A stretch of 64,000 nucleotides of DNA from Erinaceus europaeus (GCF_950295315.1 NC_080179.1:76428448-76492447), one strand, 5' to 3'; numbered from the stretch's first letter, positions 18,769 through 29,255 are shown. Translations and numbers: made by a program. The notes: generated from the letters alone by a model not told the origin.

Positions 18769-18977
18769 GTTAAAAAGGCGAACAGGAACCCGGCCCCCTG
18801 CCCGGACCCGCCCAGTCGTACTCGGTCACCCTCCAGGCCTCGCATCAGCTTTCCCAGCAAGCGCAGCTGTTCCCGCCGCGGCTCCCCGAGGCTACGCTGG
18901 CGGCGGGAAGGACGACACGCAGCCGCCGCGGCTCCGAAGGAGAAACCCGCGCGTCCAGCAGCCGCGCACAGCAGCCC

Positions 18978-18991
18978 GTTGCCACAGCAAC
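18978..18991. promoter_or_regulatory. RFX X-box
   Basis: GTTGCCACAGCAAC fits the imperfect palindrome GTNRCC-N2-RGYAAC bound by RFX factors at many ciliary promoters. Confidence 0.7.
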
Positions 18992-19038
18992 CAGCCGCGC
19001 ACGCCCGGATGTTGTGATGCTCGGGGCCGCCCGGCCCG

Positions 19039-19046
19039 ACTTCCGG
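19039..19046 (-). promoter_or_regulatory. ETS-family site
   Basis: ACTTCCGG is the reverse of CCGGAAGT, the GABPA/ELK-type core common in TATA-less housekeeping promoters. Confidence 0.55.
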
Positions 19047-19075
19047 CCGCTTGGCCGCCGCAGCCCCGCCGCCCC

Positions 19076-19089
19076 CCGGGAGTTGTAGT
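19076..19089 (-). promoter_or_regulatory. ZNF143/Staf-type motif, leftward
   Basis: The reverse strand reads ACTACAACTCCCGG, matching the ACTAYRNNNCCCR promoter motif. Confidence 0.65.
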
Positions 19090-19128
19090 CCCGTGGCCGC
19101 CGCCGCCCCGCCTGGCCGCGCGGGCTGG

Positions 19129-19148
19129 ACTACAGGTCCCGGCATGCC
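19129..19148 (+). promoter_or_regulatory. ZNF143/Staf-type motif, rightward
   Basis: ACTACAGGTCCCGGCATGCC is close to the full extended ZNF143 site, including the GCATGC end. It sits about 135 bases before the putative CCPG1 exon 1 donor. Confidence 0.75.
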
Positions 19149-19149
19149 C

Positions 19150-19283
19150 CGCGCGCGCCGCCCGGCCGCCGCCGCCCGACGGCAGGATGTTGTTTTGACG
19201 CGAGGCGTTGCCGCGCCGGGAGCAGCGCCGGGTGACACCGCGACAGCTGGCGCCGCCGGCCCGAGGTGGCGCCGCCCCTGCAG
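19150..19283 (+). other. CCPG1: Putative CCPG1 non-coding exon 1
   Basis: A good donor, CCTGCAG/GTAGGG, follows 19283 just downstream of the ZNF143 site. CCPG1 begins translation in a later exon whose acceptor at 33287 precedes the ATG by only nine bases, so at least one upstream non-coding exon is required. The 5' limit is a guess. Confidence 0.4.
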
Positions 19284-19454
19284 GTAGGGCGCGGGCGGGT
19301 GGGCGGCTGGGCGCGGCCGCGCAGTGTCCCCACGAGGCCGCCTGTCGCGGGGCGCCCCGGGCCGGGGGTCTGCGGCGCGGGTTCGAGCCCCGGCCGGTCG
19401 CGGAGGCCGCGGGGTCTGCGGCGGGGTGCGGGCGCGGGGCGGGTCTCGCTGTTG

Positions 19455-19663
19455 TTTGTTTGTTTGTTTCCTTGTCGCCTCCGGGGCGACTGCCGGGCTC
19501 GGTGCTCGGTGACCCTCCGTCCTGGAGGCCGTTTCCTTCTCTCCCGCTTTCGTTGCCCTTCTTCTTGTGGCCTCGTTGCGCCTATTATTATTGTTGTTGT
19601 TACTGATGTCGTCGTCTTTGGATAGGACAGAGAAATGGAGAGAGGAGGGGAAGACAGAGAGGG
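19455..19663 (-). repeat. A-long SINE, proximal part
   Basis: TTCCTTGTCGCCTCCGGGGC module, then GGATAGGACAGAGAAATGGA and GGGGAAGACAGAGAGGGG, where it is invaded by the G-rich array. Confidence 0.75.
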
Positions 19664-19998
19664 GGTGCGGGTGCGGGCGCGGGTGCGGACACGGGGTGCG
19701 GGTGCGGGTGCGGACACGGGGTGCGGGTGCGGGCACGGGGTGCGGGCACGGGGTGCGGGTGCGGACACGGGGTGCGGGTGCGGACACGGGGTGCGGGTGC
19801 GGACACGGTGCGGGTGCGGACACGGGGTGCGGGTGCGGACACGGGGTGCGGGTGCGGACACGGGGTGCGGGTGCGGGTGCGGACACGGGGTGCGGGTGCG
19901 GGTGCGGACACGGGGTGCGGGTGCGGACACGGGGTGCGGGTGCGGACACGGGGTGCGGGTGCGGACACGGGGTGCGGGTGCGGACACGGGGCGCGGGC
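19664..19998. repeat. G-rich 18-19-bp minisatellite in CCPG1 intron 1
   Basis: About 15 units of GGTGCGGGTGCGGACACGG and close variants, with repeated GGG/GGGG runs on the plus strand. All six frames are open across it, giving long meaningless ORFs. It starts inside the SINE pyrimidine/purine body. Confidence 0.93.
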
Positions 19999-20344
19999 GC
20001 GGGCGTCGGCCCCTCGGAGACCCCGTGCGTGTGTCTGTGCGGCCCGGCAGGTGTGCCGGCCCCGGAGACCCCGTAGTGAGCGCACCTGGCGCCGGTGCCC
20101 GGCCGCGAGAAGCGGAGGCGGAGCGTCTGGACGCCGCGCAGCGGTGGGGCGGCGGGGAGTCTGCGGCTGTCCGTCTGTCTGCGCCTCGCCCGCCTTCAGT
20201 CCGCTCTGCTCCCACTGTGCAGGCGGCGCACGTGCCCGGCGCCTGTTGTTCCCGAATGTTCCCAGTGGCTCTATCAGCGAAGCTTTCAGAAGACATCTCT
20301 CCACACCGCACACACGCTGCCGTTCAGCGCCACTCCTTTTTCGA

Positions 20345-20455
20345 CTTTCCCTTTTGTTGCCCTTGGCCCGGGAAGCGACGCCCCTGCAGGTGGGGAGCCG
20401 GGGCTCGAACCGGGATCCCCACGCCGGTCCCTGCGCTTCCCCCGCCGCCAGGCCC
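20345..20455 (-). repeat. A-family SINE with internal deletion
   Basis: TTTCCCTTTTGTTGCCCTTG is joined directly to GGGAAGCGACGCCCCTGCAG, then GGGCTCGAACCGGGATCC. 19999-20344 between the array and this copy is GC-rich sequence with no identified feature. Confidence 0.75.
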
Positions 20456-21727
20456 CCCAGAGCTTAGCATTTCTTCAGTGCTTAGTATCCCGTGAAGGCG
20501 GCTGGCCTGTTTGCCAGAGAGATCTGGGTAGATGGAGCAGCAGCTGCTTACTTTCTCTAAGCCTTGGCCAGTGGGGAAATCAGCTGTGTGGTTATTAGTT
20601 AGTGGAGCAGTTTACCCTTTGTTTCTACATTGATCACTTGTAGTAATACGTTCTGTGTCTGGCATTTTGCTTATTGACTTTCCCATAAATGGGGGTATGT
20701 TGGAAGTGGCTAGGCGAGAATCATCTCACTTAGTCCACATTTTGTTTTCTGTCGTAAGAACAGAAAATGCTCTTTAGGAATAGTCTGTACGTTTCATATT
20801 CTCTAGGGACAGACAGTTGGTTCATGGTTGTCAGTCTGGAAAAAAGCAGATTTTTGCCCAAATTCTAAGTACTTAATTATCCACCCTGATGCTTTTGCTT
20901 TTTTATTTCCCAAACTAGTATTCATACTTTATTTTCTCATTGTTGTCTTCTTTGGAGGTAAGCTTCTCTCTTCAAATTTCAATTTCTTTTCAGTACTCTT
21001 ACCTTTAAATTTTGTATGTTTTGCCTGCTTTGTTGACCCAGTACACTAGATCTTTGGGTCTGTTTATAGGACAAAAGAGGTTTGTTTACTTGATTAATAT
21101 TTTTGATTTACTAGCTAGATTCACAAATTATATTCTTGTAAAATTTAAGGTTAAAAAAGTTCAGAAAAAACTGCTAAAGTCATAGAAGTTTCTGAGTGTG
21201 TAAAGCATAACTGCTAAAGTCGTAGAAGTTTCTGAGTGTGTAAAGCGTATGGACACAGCAGCACGGCCTGTGCAGCCCAGGGTATTTCAAAACTGAACAT
21301 GCAGACTCATCTAGCCTTGCAGAAGTTCTGGGGGCCGGATAGTGTTTGTGTCTGTGTGGTTACGGTGAGGAAGTTGCCATATTGTAGGTGATGATTTAAC
21401 ACGGTCAAGGTCCTCCCCTCCCCCTGCAGTTTTGCAGTTTTGACTAGCTCGTGACAGTTAAAAATCTGAGTCGATTTCAGAGGTCATGTCCATTGGATTG
21501 CATCAGATAAGCTTGAAGAAGAAAAAACAAACAAAACAAAAACCCTCAGCTTGAGACCTAAGATGAAATTCTGCCTTATAGTGTAGTAAGAGTTGTAACT
21601 CACTGATACTTGTGTGGATTTTTATTAAAAGGCACTTAAAGCATGGGAACATGTTTAAAGGCATGTTGGGTTTTCTGAAGTATGTTTTATAAAATAAATT
21701 TAATGAGTTAAAGACTTTCCTCTGTCA
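20456..21727. other. Unique CCPG1 intron 1 sequence
   Basis: No recognisable repeat family or exon. One 40-base direct duplication (AACTGCTAAAGTC...GTGTAAAGC) lies at 21169-21247. Confidence 0.6.
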
Positions 21728-21940
21728 CAGTCTAATTTTTTAATTTGTTTATTGGATAGAGACAGCCAGAAATTGAGAGGGAAGGGGTTGATAGAGAGGG
21801 AGAGAGACAGAGACACCTGCAGCCCTGCTTCACCACTTGTGAAGCTCTCCCTTGCAGGTGGGGACCAGGGGCTCGAACCTGGGTCCTTGCGCATTGTAAC
21901 ATATGTGCTTAACCAGGTGCGCAACCACCCAGCTCCCCAC
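21728..21940 (-). repeat. B-family SINE
   Basis: TTTATTGGATAGAGACAGCC to GTGCGCAACCACCCAGCTCC, full length. Confidence 0.88.
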
Positions 21941-21949
21941 AGTCTAATT

Positions 21950-22158
21950 TTTTAAAATATTTATTTATTCCCTTTTGTTACCTTTGTTGTTTTATTGTTG
22001 TAGTTATTATTGATGCTGTCGTTGTTGGATAGGACAGAGAGAACTGGAGAGAGGAGGGGAAGACAGAGAGGGGGAGAGAAAGACAGACACCTGCAGACCT
22101 GCTTCACCGCCTGGGAGTGCGCTTAACCCGCTGCGCTACCGCCCGACTCCCCACAGTC
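21950..22158 (-). repeat. A-family SINE with internal deletion
   Basis: TTCACCGCCTGGGAGTGCGC joins core to head, skipping about 60 bases; ends CGCTACCGCCCGACTCCC. The flank CACAGTCTAATTTT / CACAGTCTGATTTTAC is a probable target duplication. Confidence 0.8.
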
Positions 22159-22429
22159 TGATTTTACTTTAGCACTTGTCCGTAAGTCACCACCCATTAA
22201 GACCTTACTTTTGGTTTTGCCAGCATGATGAAATGCAAACAGAGCATGGGTTTGGGATCAGAATGCGTTCATGAGGGACACGTGGCTTAATGTAGGAGTC
22301 TTCCTTGTTTCCATCTGTGTAAGTTACAGCCAGTTGCCTTACTTGGGGAGTATTTGTGAAGAACAAACTAGGTATGAAAATGATTTGTTAGTAAAAAAGT
22401 GAGTGATCCAGTTTGTGCAGATTTTTGCT

Positions 22430-22610
22430 TTGTTTTTGCCAGAGCGCTGCTCCGAACCAGCTCTGTTAGACAGTAAGAGACAGGGAGAGAGGACAGACCA
22501 CGTGGTGAGCTAACTCCCATCTGGCGTGGGTTTCAGCCCCACACTGGGCCTCGGCCTCCCTTACGGCCAGGCAGGTGCGTGCTCAGGTAAGCTGTATTGC
22601 TGGCCCTAAA
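22430..22610 (-). repeat. Old SINE, family uncertain
   Basis: GCCAGAGCGCTGCTCCGAAC resembles the D tail, but the remainder is diverged. A similar remnant lies at 22645-22760 and another at 23075-23165. Confidence 0.4.
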
Positions 22611-23194
22611 CCAAGTTTCTGAAAACTATGGCTGTTTTGTTTATTTACTATGAGTACATTTGAGAGAGATACAGAGAGGCCAGAGGTATCGCCACCACGT
22701 GGAACAACAGGTGTCAGACTGGGAACCGCAGGTGTGCAAGTCCTGTGCTGGGCAGCCCGTCTGCGCTGTTTCCGGCCTTCAGTTAAAACAGCTGGTAAAC
22801 ACTTAGAGAAAATGAGCAAACAGAGTCAGGACTCGGAAGTCCCCATCGTAAAAGGCAAATACTGAAGTGAAGGCTACGCGGGCCCCTCTGGCTTCTGTAT
22901 TTCTTTGTTCTTTGAGGCATTTCTAAAACGAAGATGTGATAATCCTGGAAGGGCAGGATGTTTTCGAATCACAATTGTTGGTAGCAGAAATATACCTTCA
23001 TACACACGGGTAGCTTAATCTCCCTAGGATTTTCAATTCATACTCCGGAAAAGGATTAAAAATAGTATGTTCCTTTATTTAGAGAGACTAGATCATCACT
23101 GTAAGAGTCGAACCCTTATGCTTGCAAGCCCTGGGCTCTCCCTGCTGAACCGCCTCCCTGGCTCCTGGATTCATGTTTATTCACTTTATTTCAA

Positions 23195-23455
23195 TTTTAT
23201 TTGATTTTATTTTTACCATCGGGGCTACTGCTGGGATCCTGTGCCAACGTAGCTTCCTCCGTTTATGGTGGCCTTCATTTATTTATCTTCTTCCTTTTTT
23301 GATAGAGGTTGAGACAGAGAGAGAGGAGGAGAGGTACCTGCAGCACTGCTCCACCACTCGTGAAGTGTCCCCCGGCAGGTGGGACTGGGGCTTAACCTGG
23401 GTCTTCCTGCCTGGTAATGGTTGTGCTCTACATGGAGAGCCACTGTCTCGCCCCT
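23195..23455 (-). repeat. Old A/B-type SINE
   Basis: ACCATCGGGGCTACTGCTGG module, then GGTACCTGCAGCACTGCTCC and CTTAACCTGGGTCTTCCTGC. Confidence 0.6.
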
Positions 23456-23459
23456 ATTT

Positions 23460-23572
23460 ACATTTATTTATTTATTAGATAGAAACAGAGAGAAAATGAG
23501 CAGGGAGGGGGAAAGAGACAGAGAGATACCTGCAGCCCTCCTTCATCACTTTGGAAACTTATTCCTACAGGT
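23460..23572 (-). repeat. B-family SINE, head lost at a minisatellite
   Basis: ATTTATTTATTAGATAGAAAC to TTATTCCTACAGGTGG, where the tandem array begins. Confidence 0.75.
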
Positions 23573-24176
23573 GGCTGACTGTTGATGCAGCCTCTCTCTA
23601 AAAGTACACACACAGAATAAATGGCTGAATGTTGATGCGGCCTCTCTCTAAAAGTACACACACAGAATAAATGGCTGAATGTTGATGCTGCCTCTCTCTA
23701 AAAGTACACACACAGAATAAATGGCTGAATGTTGATGCTGCCTCTCTCTCTAAAAGTACACACACAGAATAAATGGCTGAATGTTGTTGCTGCCTCTCTC
23801 TCTAAAAGTACACACACAGAATAAATGGCTGAATGTTGATGCGGCCTCTCTCTAAAAGTACACACACAGAATAAATGGCTGAATGTTGATGCGGCCTCTC
23901 TCTAAAAGTACACACACAGAATAAATGGCTGAATGTTGATGCTGCCTTTCTCTCTAAAAGTACACACACAGAATAAATGGCTGAATGTTGATGCGGCCTC
24001 TCTCTAAAAGTACACACACAGAATAAATGGCTGAATGTTGATGCTGCCTCTCTCTCTAAAAGTACACACACAGAATAAATGGCTGAATGTTGATGCTGCC
24101 TCTCTCTAAAAAATACATACACAGAATAAATGGCTGAATGTTGATGCTGCCTTTCTCTCTAAAAAATATATACACA
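23573..24176. repeat. Minisatellite, about 12 units of 50-54 bp
   Basis: The unit reads GGCTGAATGTTGATGCTGCC, a (TC)n of variable length, then TAAAAGTACACACACAGAAT. A further diverged unit at 24467-24505 lies beyond an inserted SINE, so the SINE landed in the array. Confidence 0.93.
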
Positions 24177-24465
24177 GGGAGTCGGGCTGTAGCGCAGCGG
24201 GTTAAGCGCAGGTGGCGCTAAGCACAAGGACCCGCATAAGGATCCTGGTTCAAGCCCTGGCTCTCCACCTGCAGGGGTGTCGCTTCACAAGCGGTCAAAC
24301 AGGTCTGCAGGTGTCTTTCTCTCCCTGTCTCTGTCTTCCCCCTCCTCTCTCCATTTCTCTCTGTCCTATCCAACAACAATGACAACAATAATAACTACAA
24401 CAATAAAACAACAAGGGCAACAAAAGGGAATAAATAAAAAAAGATAAATATAAAAAAATATTAAA
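24177..24465 (+). repeat. A-family SINE inserted in a minisatellite
   Basis: GGGAGTCGGGCTGTAGCGCA head to AAAAGGGAATAAATAAAAAA tail. Similar flanks AAATATATACACAG and AAATACATACACAG look like the target duplication. Confidence 0.88.
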
Positions 24466-24607
24466 AAAATACATACACAGAATAAATAGCTAAATGTTGA
24501 AAGCCTAAGCTCTGGGCTAGTAGCAGTAAAAAATACAGAAATATAGAATAGTTCTGTAACTATTAGGAGTAGGAAAGACTTTCTAAAGTAAACTATAAAA
24601 CCTAGGT

Positions 24608-24912
24608 CTTGGGGGCCAGGCAGTAGCGCGGTGGGTTAAGGGCAAGGACCGACGTAAGGATCGGGGTTCGAGTCCCTGGCTCCCCACCTGCAGGGTGATC
24701 ATTTTGCAGACAGTGAAGCAAGTCTGCAGGTGTTTGTCTTTCTCTCCCCCTCTCTGTCTTACCCTCCTCTCTCAATTTCCCTCTGTCCTATCCAACAACA
24801 GCAGCAGCAGTAACAACAGCAACAATAACAGCAATGGAAAAAAAGATGGCCTCAGGAGCAGTGGATTCCTCCTGCAGGCACAGCCCCAGCAATAACTCTG
24901 GAGGCAAAAAAA
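24608..24912 (+). repeat. A-long SINE
   Basis: GGGGGCCAGGCAGTAGCGCG head to CAATAACTCTGGAGGCAAAA. Confidence 0.85.
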
Positions 24913-26080
24913 AAGTGTCCCATGAAATGATCTGGGAAATGCAGATTAAAATAAGGAATTTTTTTTTGCCACGAGCTGATCAGAAATGTGAAGTGGTGGT
25001 CACCCTCTTGGCAGGTTGTGGAGAAGTAAGTGCCCTCTTGTTCCCAGGAGACTTTCCCAGCAACCTTATTTGAGATTCTGACCTGTGACCGCCACTCCCT
25101 GCTGTCAGTTTTCACCCCTTTCCATTGTTTTTCGCCACAGCACTTGCTGTCAACTTGCTAGACAGTCTGCTTGTGTATATCCTCTTTCTAGGATGTAAGT
25201 TCACTCTCGGGGAGCCTGCCCTCAGCCCTTCTCCATCCTTACCTTTAGCAAAAAGCCCCTGCCCAGTATTTTGTGCAGGACACACTGCTCAGTAGGAGCG
25301 CGTTGAATGAGTGTCATGCACATGTTCAAAATAGTCCGGAGGGGCTGGCAAAATAGCTCGCGCTTAAAAGGAAATATCCCGTAGGATTACTCTTGCATCC
25401 TCTCCCCTTTCCGCATGGTTCCTGGTAAAGTAGACAAGGCTGCATTGTTTGTGGGAGGCGCATGTTCCAGAACCTTAGAGAGTGGTACAGAAAGAGGCCC
25501 CTGAGAAGGTGCTGTGGGTGACTCTCATGTCCATCACAGCACACAGATGTATTTTGGGGCCTTGCTGGCAGCCCATTGGCCAGTCTGCATCAGAATCCTA
25601 GCCGTGTGGGGGAATAATGCCGCATTCTTCTCCATCACATGTGATTCTAGAAGGTGGGCGTGAGAGAGCTCCTCCTCCTCACGGTAAAATGTAGCTGCCG
25701 GTAGTAATGAGGGGCAGCGGCACACCAGGTAACTGTCCTCCCGCTCCCGCCGGGCTTGACTGTTTCTCCGCTGCCTGGACACCTGCCGCTGAAAGGGGTT
25801 TACGCTGCGTGTTCACCTAGAGCCGCCCCCAGATTCTGCTGCAGCTGTTCACTTAGCACTTGCAGGTGATAGTAACTGCCTGCAGGCTAGCACTCAGTTT
25901 GCGAGTCTCCTTTTGCAACCTGCTGCCACTGACTTCTCCCTGTCTCAGTACCAGCCCTCTTAGGCCCCCGGGGCGCACCCCTTGGCCCGCAGTACCTGGG
26001 GTGTATCAGTAAGTCCTCTTTGTCTGCGTGTTTAAAGTGTGTATATGTTTGTTTGTTTTTTTCCACTAGGGCTATTTTTA
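24913..26080. other. Largely unique CCPG1 intron 1 sequence
   Basis: No clear transposon, exon or array. 25325-25420 (GGGGCTGGCAAAATAGCTCG) may be a very old SINE. Confidence 0.5.
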
Positions 26081-26084
26081 CTAT

Positions 26085-26350
26085 TAGTTTTATTTATTCA
26101 TTTATTTATTTTTGCCTCCACGGGTGCCTGCACTGTGAATCCCACTTCTCCTGGTGGTGGTGGTTTGTTGTTGTTGCTGTTGGATAGGACAGAGAGAAAT
26201 TGAGGAAAGAGGGAGAGATAGAGAGGGAGAGAGATACCTACAGACCTGCTTCACCACTTGTGAAGTATCACCCCTGCAGGTGGGGAGCCGGGGGCTTGAA
26301 CTGGGACCCTGTGCAGGTCCTTGCGCTTTGTGCTATGTGTGCTGACTCCA
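26085..26350 (-). repeat. A-long SINE, degenerate long-form module
   Basis: TATTTTTGCCTCCACGGGTG, then GGATAGGACAGAGAGAAATTG to GCGCTTTGTGCTATGTGTGC. Confidence 0.75.
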
Positions 26351-26369
26351 CCTTTCCTGGCGGCCACTT

Positions 26370-26475
26370 TTTCCCTTTTTTCTTTTTAGATAGAGGGTGA
26401 AATGCAGAGAGAAGGTTTGAATCCACGTCTTTGTGCATGGTAACATGTGAACGTGGTGTGCCACCACCCTGCCCC
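26370..26475 (-). repeat. B-family SINE with large internal deletion
   Basis: TTTTTAGATAGAGGGTGAAA is joined to GGTTTGAATCCACGTCTTTG and GTGTGCCACCACCCTGCCCC. Confidence 0.6.
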
Positions 26476-26494
26476 TGTGTAAAGTCTTTTTTAT

Positions 26495-26768
26495 ATATAT
26501 TTTATATTTATTTATTTTCCCTTTTGTTGCCCTTGTTGTTTTTTATTGTTGTTGTTATTGACGTCATTGTTAGACGGGACAGAGAGAAATGGAGAGAGGA
26601 GGGGCAGACAGAGAGGGGGAGAGAAAGACAGACACCTGCAGACCTGCTTCACCGCCTGGGAAGCGACTCCCCTGCAGGTGGGGAGCCCGCGGCTCGAACC
26701 GGGATCCTCACGCCGGTCCCTGCGCTTTGCGCCACCTGCGCTTAACCCGCTGGGCAACAGCCCGACTC
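26495..26768 (-). repeat. A-family SINE
   Basis: Well preserved, TTCCCTTTTGTTGCCCTTG to CTGGGCAACAGCCCGACTCC. The flanks TAAAGTCTT (26480, 26772) suggest a target duplication. 26770-27055 is pyrimidine-rich unique sequence. Confidence 0.9.
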
Positions 26769-27059
26769 CCGTAAAGTCTTCTTAATCTCACTATTTTTGT
26801 TGTTACCACTTTGGTCTAGACCACCACCACCATCTCCTTCTGCCCCCTCCTCTCTCATTATATAGTTGCTTTGCAAATTTTTTTTTATTCTGCTTCCCAT
26901 GCTATTTCAGTTAAGTTGGTTCTAGTTTTACTCAGAGTAAAAAAACTGAAGTCTTAGTGTTGTCATCTGCCCCTCACTTCTCTCCTCTTCCTCTCCTCAT
27001 TTCCTCCTTCCCTTTGGCCCAAAACAGCCTTTCCTCATTTAATTTCTTTTTCTTTTTTA

Positions 27060-27345
27060 TATTTATTTATTTATTTATTTATTTATTTATTCATTCCTTT
27101 TTGTTGTCCTTGTTTTATCATTATTGTTGTTATTGATGTCGTTGTTGGACAGGACAGAGAGAAATGGAGAGAGGAGGGGAAGACAGAGAGGGGGAGAGAA
27201 AGACAAGACACCTGCAGACCTGCTTCACCGCCTGGGAAGCGACTCCCCTGCGGGTGGGGAGCCGGGGGCTCGAACCGGGATCCTTCCGCGGTCCTTGTCC
27301 TTAGGATGGTCCTTGTGCTTCGCACCACCTGCGCCACCGCCCACC
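27060..27345 (-). repeat. A-family SINE
   Basis: (ATTT)n tail end, TTTTTGTTGTCCTTG, core, then a short internal repeat of GGTCCTTGTCCTTA before GCGCCACCGCCCACCTCCC. Confidence 0.85.
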
Positions 27346-27489
27346 TCCCTTTCCTTTTTTTCTCCCTGGGGCTGACTTATGCGGAGAATTAAGCTGGGCC
27401 TGACTAAGGCGAGCACTTTGATCTGAGGGATTCAGATCTGCTATAGCTGTCCCAGCCCAATGAACACCACTTTCTTTTTTTTTTTTTTT

Positions 27490-27945
27490 CCTTTTTTTTT
27501 TTTTAAATTTAAGAAAGGATTAATGAACAAAACCATAGGGTAGGAGGGGTACAACTCCACACAATTCCCGCCACCCAATCTCCATAACCCACCCCCTCCC
27601 ATGGTAGCTTTCCCATTCTCTATCCCTCTGGGAGCATGGACCCAGGGTCATTGTGGGATGCAGAAGGCAGAAGGTCTGGCTTCTGTAATTGCTTCCCCGC
27701 TGAACATGGGCGTTGACTGGTCGGTCCATACTCCCAGTCTGCCTCTCTCTTTCCCTAGTAGGGTGGGTCTCTGGGGAAGCTGAGCTCCAGGACACATTGG
27801 TGGGGTCTTCAGTCCAGGGAAGCCTGGCCAGCATCCTGATGACACCTGGAACCTGGTGACTGAAAAGAGAGTTAACATACAAAGCCAAACAAATTGTTGA
27901 GCAATCATGGACCCAAAGCTTGGAAAAGTTGAACACCACTTTCTT
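27490..27945. repeat. Dispersed repeat X, longest clean copy
   Basis: GGATTAATGAACAAAACCAT, GGTACAACTCCACACAATTC, AGGTCTGGCTTCTGTAATTG and CTCCAGGACACATTGGTGGG. The same order of blocks recurs at 41.62-42.06 kb. It could be an L1 3' end of another lineage or a long terminal repeat; I cannot decide. Confidence 0.7.
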
Positions 27946-28271
27946 TTGAAAGACTGTCTCTGTTTTTTTCATCTCCTCAGTCAATAGGCTACATTGTTAG
28001 AAAACAAAGGTTCTGCGTATTAAAGCCCAACCTAATCATTCTTATCCCATGTCACATAAGCCAGAGGCCTACTCTCTTTCTTCGTCATTTGGTTGCTCGG
28101 ACTGTGATCCAGGCCTTCTCAGATCTCTCCTCACCCTGCCCTTCTGCGCCTCCTCCCCGACCAGTACTGGCTAAATGTAGGTGCTCACGGTTATTGAGCC
28201 CTTACACCCACAGGTCTGGGGACTTCTAAGTTGTTCCTTCATCTTAATCTCTGTTCCTTGGAAAATGCGCG

Positions 28272-28408
28272 CTACCCCGCCTGCAGGGGGAAAGCTCTGC
28301 GAGCCGTGAAGCAGGGCTGCAGGTGTCTCTCTGTCTCTCTTCCTCTCTGTCTCCCCTCCTCTCAATTTCTGGTGGTCTCTATCCAATAAATAAAGATAAT
28401 TTTTAAAA
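28272..28408 (+). repeat. B-family SINE, 5'-truncated
   Basis: Starts in the core at CCTGCAGGGGGAAAGCTCTG and ends CCAATAAATAAAGATAA. 27946-28270 before it shows no recognised element. Confidence 0.8.
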
Positions 28409-28479
28409 AGAAAGAAATTCATGCTTTTAAGAGCGCTATATGGTCTTTGTGATACTCTTTAAACACATTTTAATAGAAA

Positions 28480-28652
28480 TATTTTTATTTATTTTTTTAA
28501 AAGATGGTGTTGCTAATGAGATAGAGGGGAGAGGCTGAGAGAAAGAGGTCGGACCACAGCTCCATCTGGCACACGAGATGCTGGGGACTCAGTTCGCGAC
28601 CTGATGCTAAAGAGTCTGATATTCCACCCACTGCACCATCTCCCCGACCACT
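28480..28652 (-). repeat. C-like SINE, old
   Basis: GCTGGGGACTCAGTTCGCGA and CCACTGCACCATCTCCCCGA on the reverse strand. Confidence 0.6.
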
Positions 28653-28828
28653 AGTGATGGCTTTTGTAATATCTCATTCCCGTTGAACTAAGGTGGCTAT
28701 CGTTAGGAGGGTGAGGACAGAACTTTGTTGGTGCGTGCAGTATGTAACTAGTCCTTGTAATCTTACAATCTTGTAACCCACAATTAATCACAATTAAAAA
28801 AATGAATTGTAAAAATGTACATTTTAAG

Positions 28829-29255
28829 GGGCAGGTGGTGGTGCACCTGGTTGAATGCACTGCTACTGTGCTGAAGGACCCGGGTTCAAGTCCCCCGGTC
28901 CCCACCTGCAGGGGGAAGCTTCATGAGTGGGGAAGCAGGGCTGCAGGTGTCTCTCTGTCTCTATTTTCCCCTAAATGTTTAATATTTATTTGTTTATTGG
29001 ATAGAGACGGTCAGAAATCAAGAGGAAAGGGTGAGACAGAGAGGGAGAGGGAGAGACACCTGCAGCACAGCTTTACCATTCGTGAAGCTTCCTCCCTGTG
29101 GCCGGGGACCGGGGGTTCAAACTTGGGTCCTTGCTCACTGTAACATGTGCACTCAACCAGATGCCCCGCCACCAAGCCCCAATGTCTCTCATTCTCTCTC
29201 CCTTTTTATCTCCTTTTCTCTCTCAATCTCTACCCTATCAAATTAAAAAATATTA
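28829..29255 (+). repeat. B SINE interrupted by an opposite B SINE
   Basis: Plus copy 28829-28972 (GGTGGTGGTGCACCTGGTTG) resumes at 29183-29255 (CTCATTCTCTCTCCC...CCCTATCAAAT). AATGT flanks the insert on both sides. Confidence 0.8.
28978..29178 (-). repeat. B-family SINE nested in a B SINE
   Basis: TTTATTGGATAGAGACGGTC to ATGCCCCGCCACCAAGCCCC. Confidence 0.85.

Larger units (their letters stand above)
18780..19480. promoter_or_regulatory. CpG island, putative divergent promoter of CCPG1 and PIERCE2
   Basis: Dense CpG, no TATA box, and the only unmethylated-looking island in the window. It lies between the PIERCE2 terminal exon (minus) and CCPG1 (plus), where the human genes are arranged head to head. 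It contains an RFX X-box (18978), an ETS core (19039) and two ZNF143-type motifs facing away from each other (19076, 19129). The X-box is nearer the PIERCE2 side, as expected if it serves that ciliary gene. Transcription start sites cannot be read from sequence. Confidence 0.75.

Noticed and set aside
18796..18846. Minus-strand ATG near 18845 (MRGLEGDRV) as PIERCE2 exon 1
   Set aside because: The nearest GT donor leaves a phase that would create a stop at the 14275 junction; I could not place exon 1 with confidence.
18612..20313. Long minus-strand open frames (up to 445 codons, Pro/His/Arg-rich) and matching plus-strand frames
   Set aside because: They run through the G-rich minisatellite and CpG island, where stop codons are rare in every frame; no conserved domain or splice logic.
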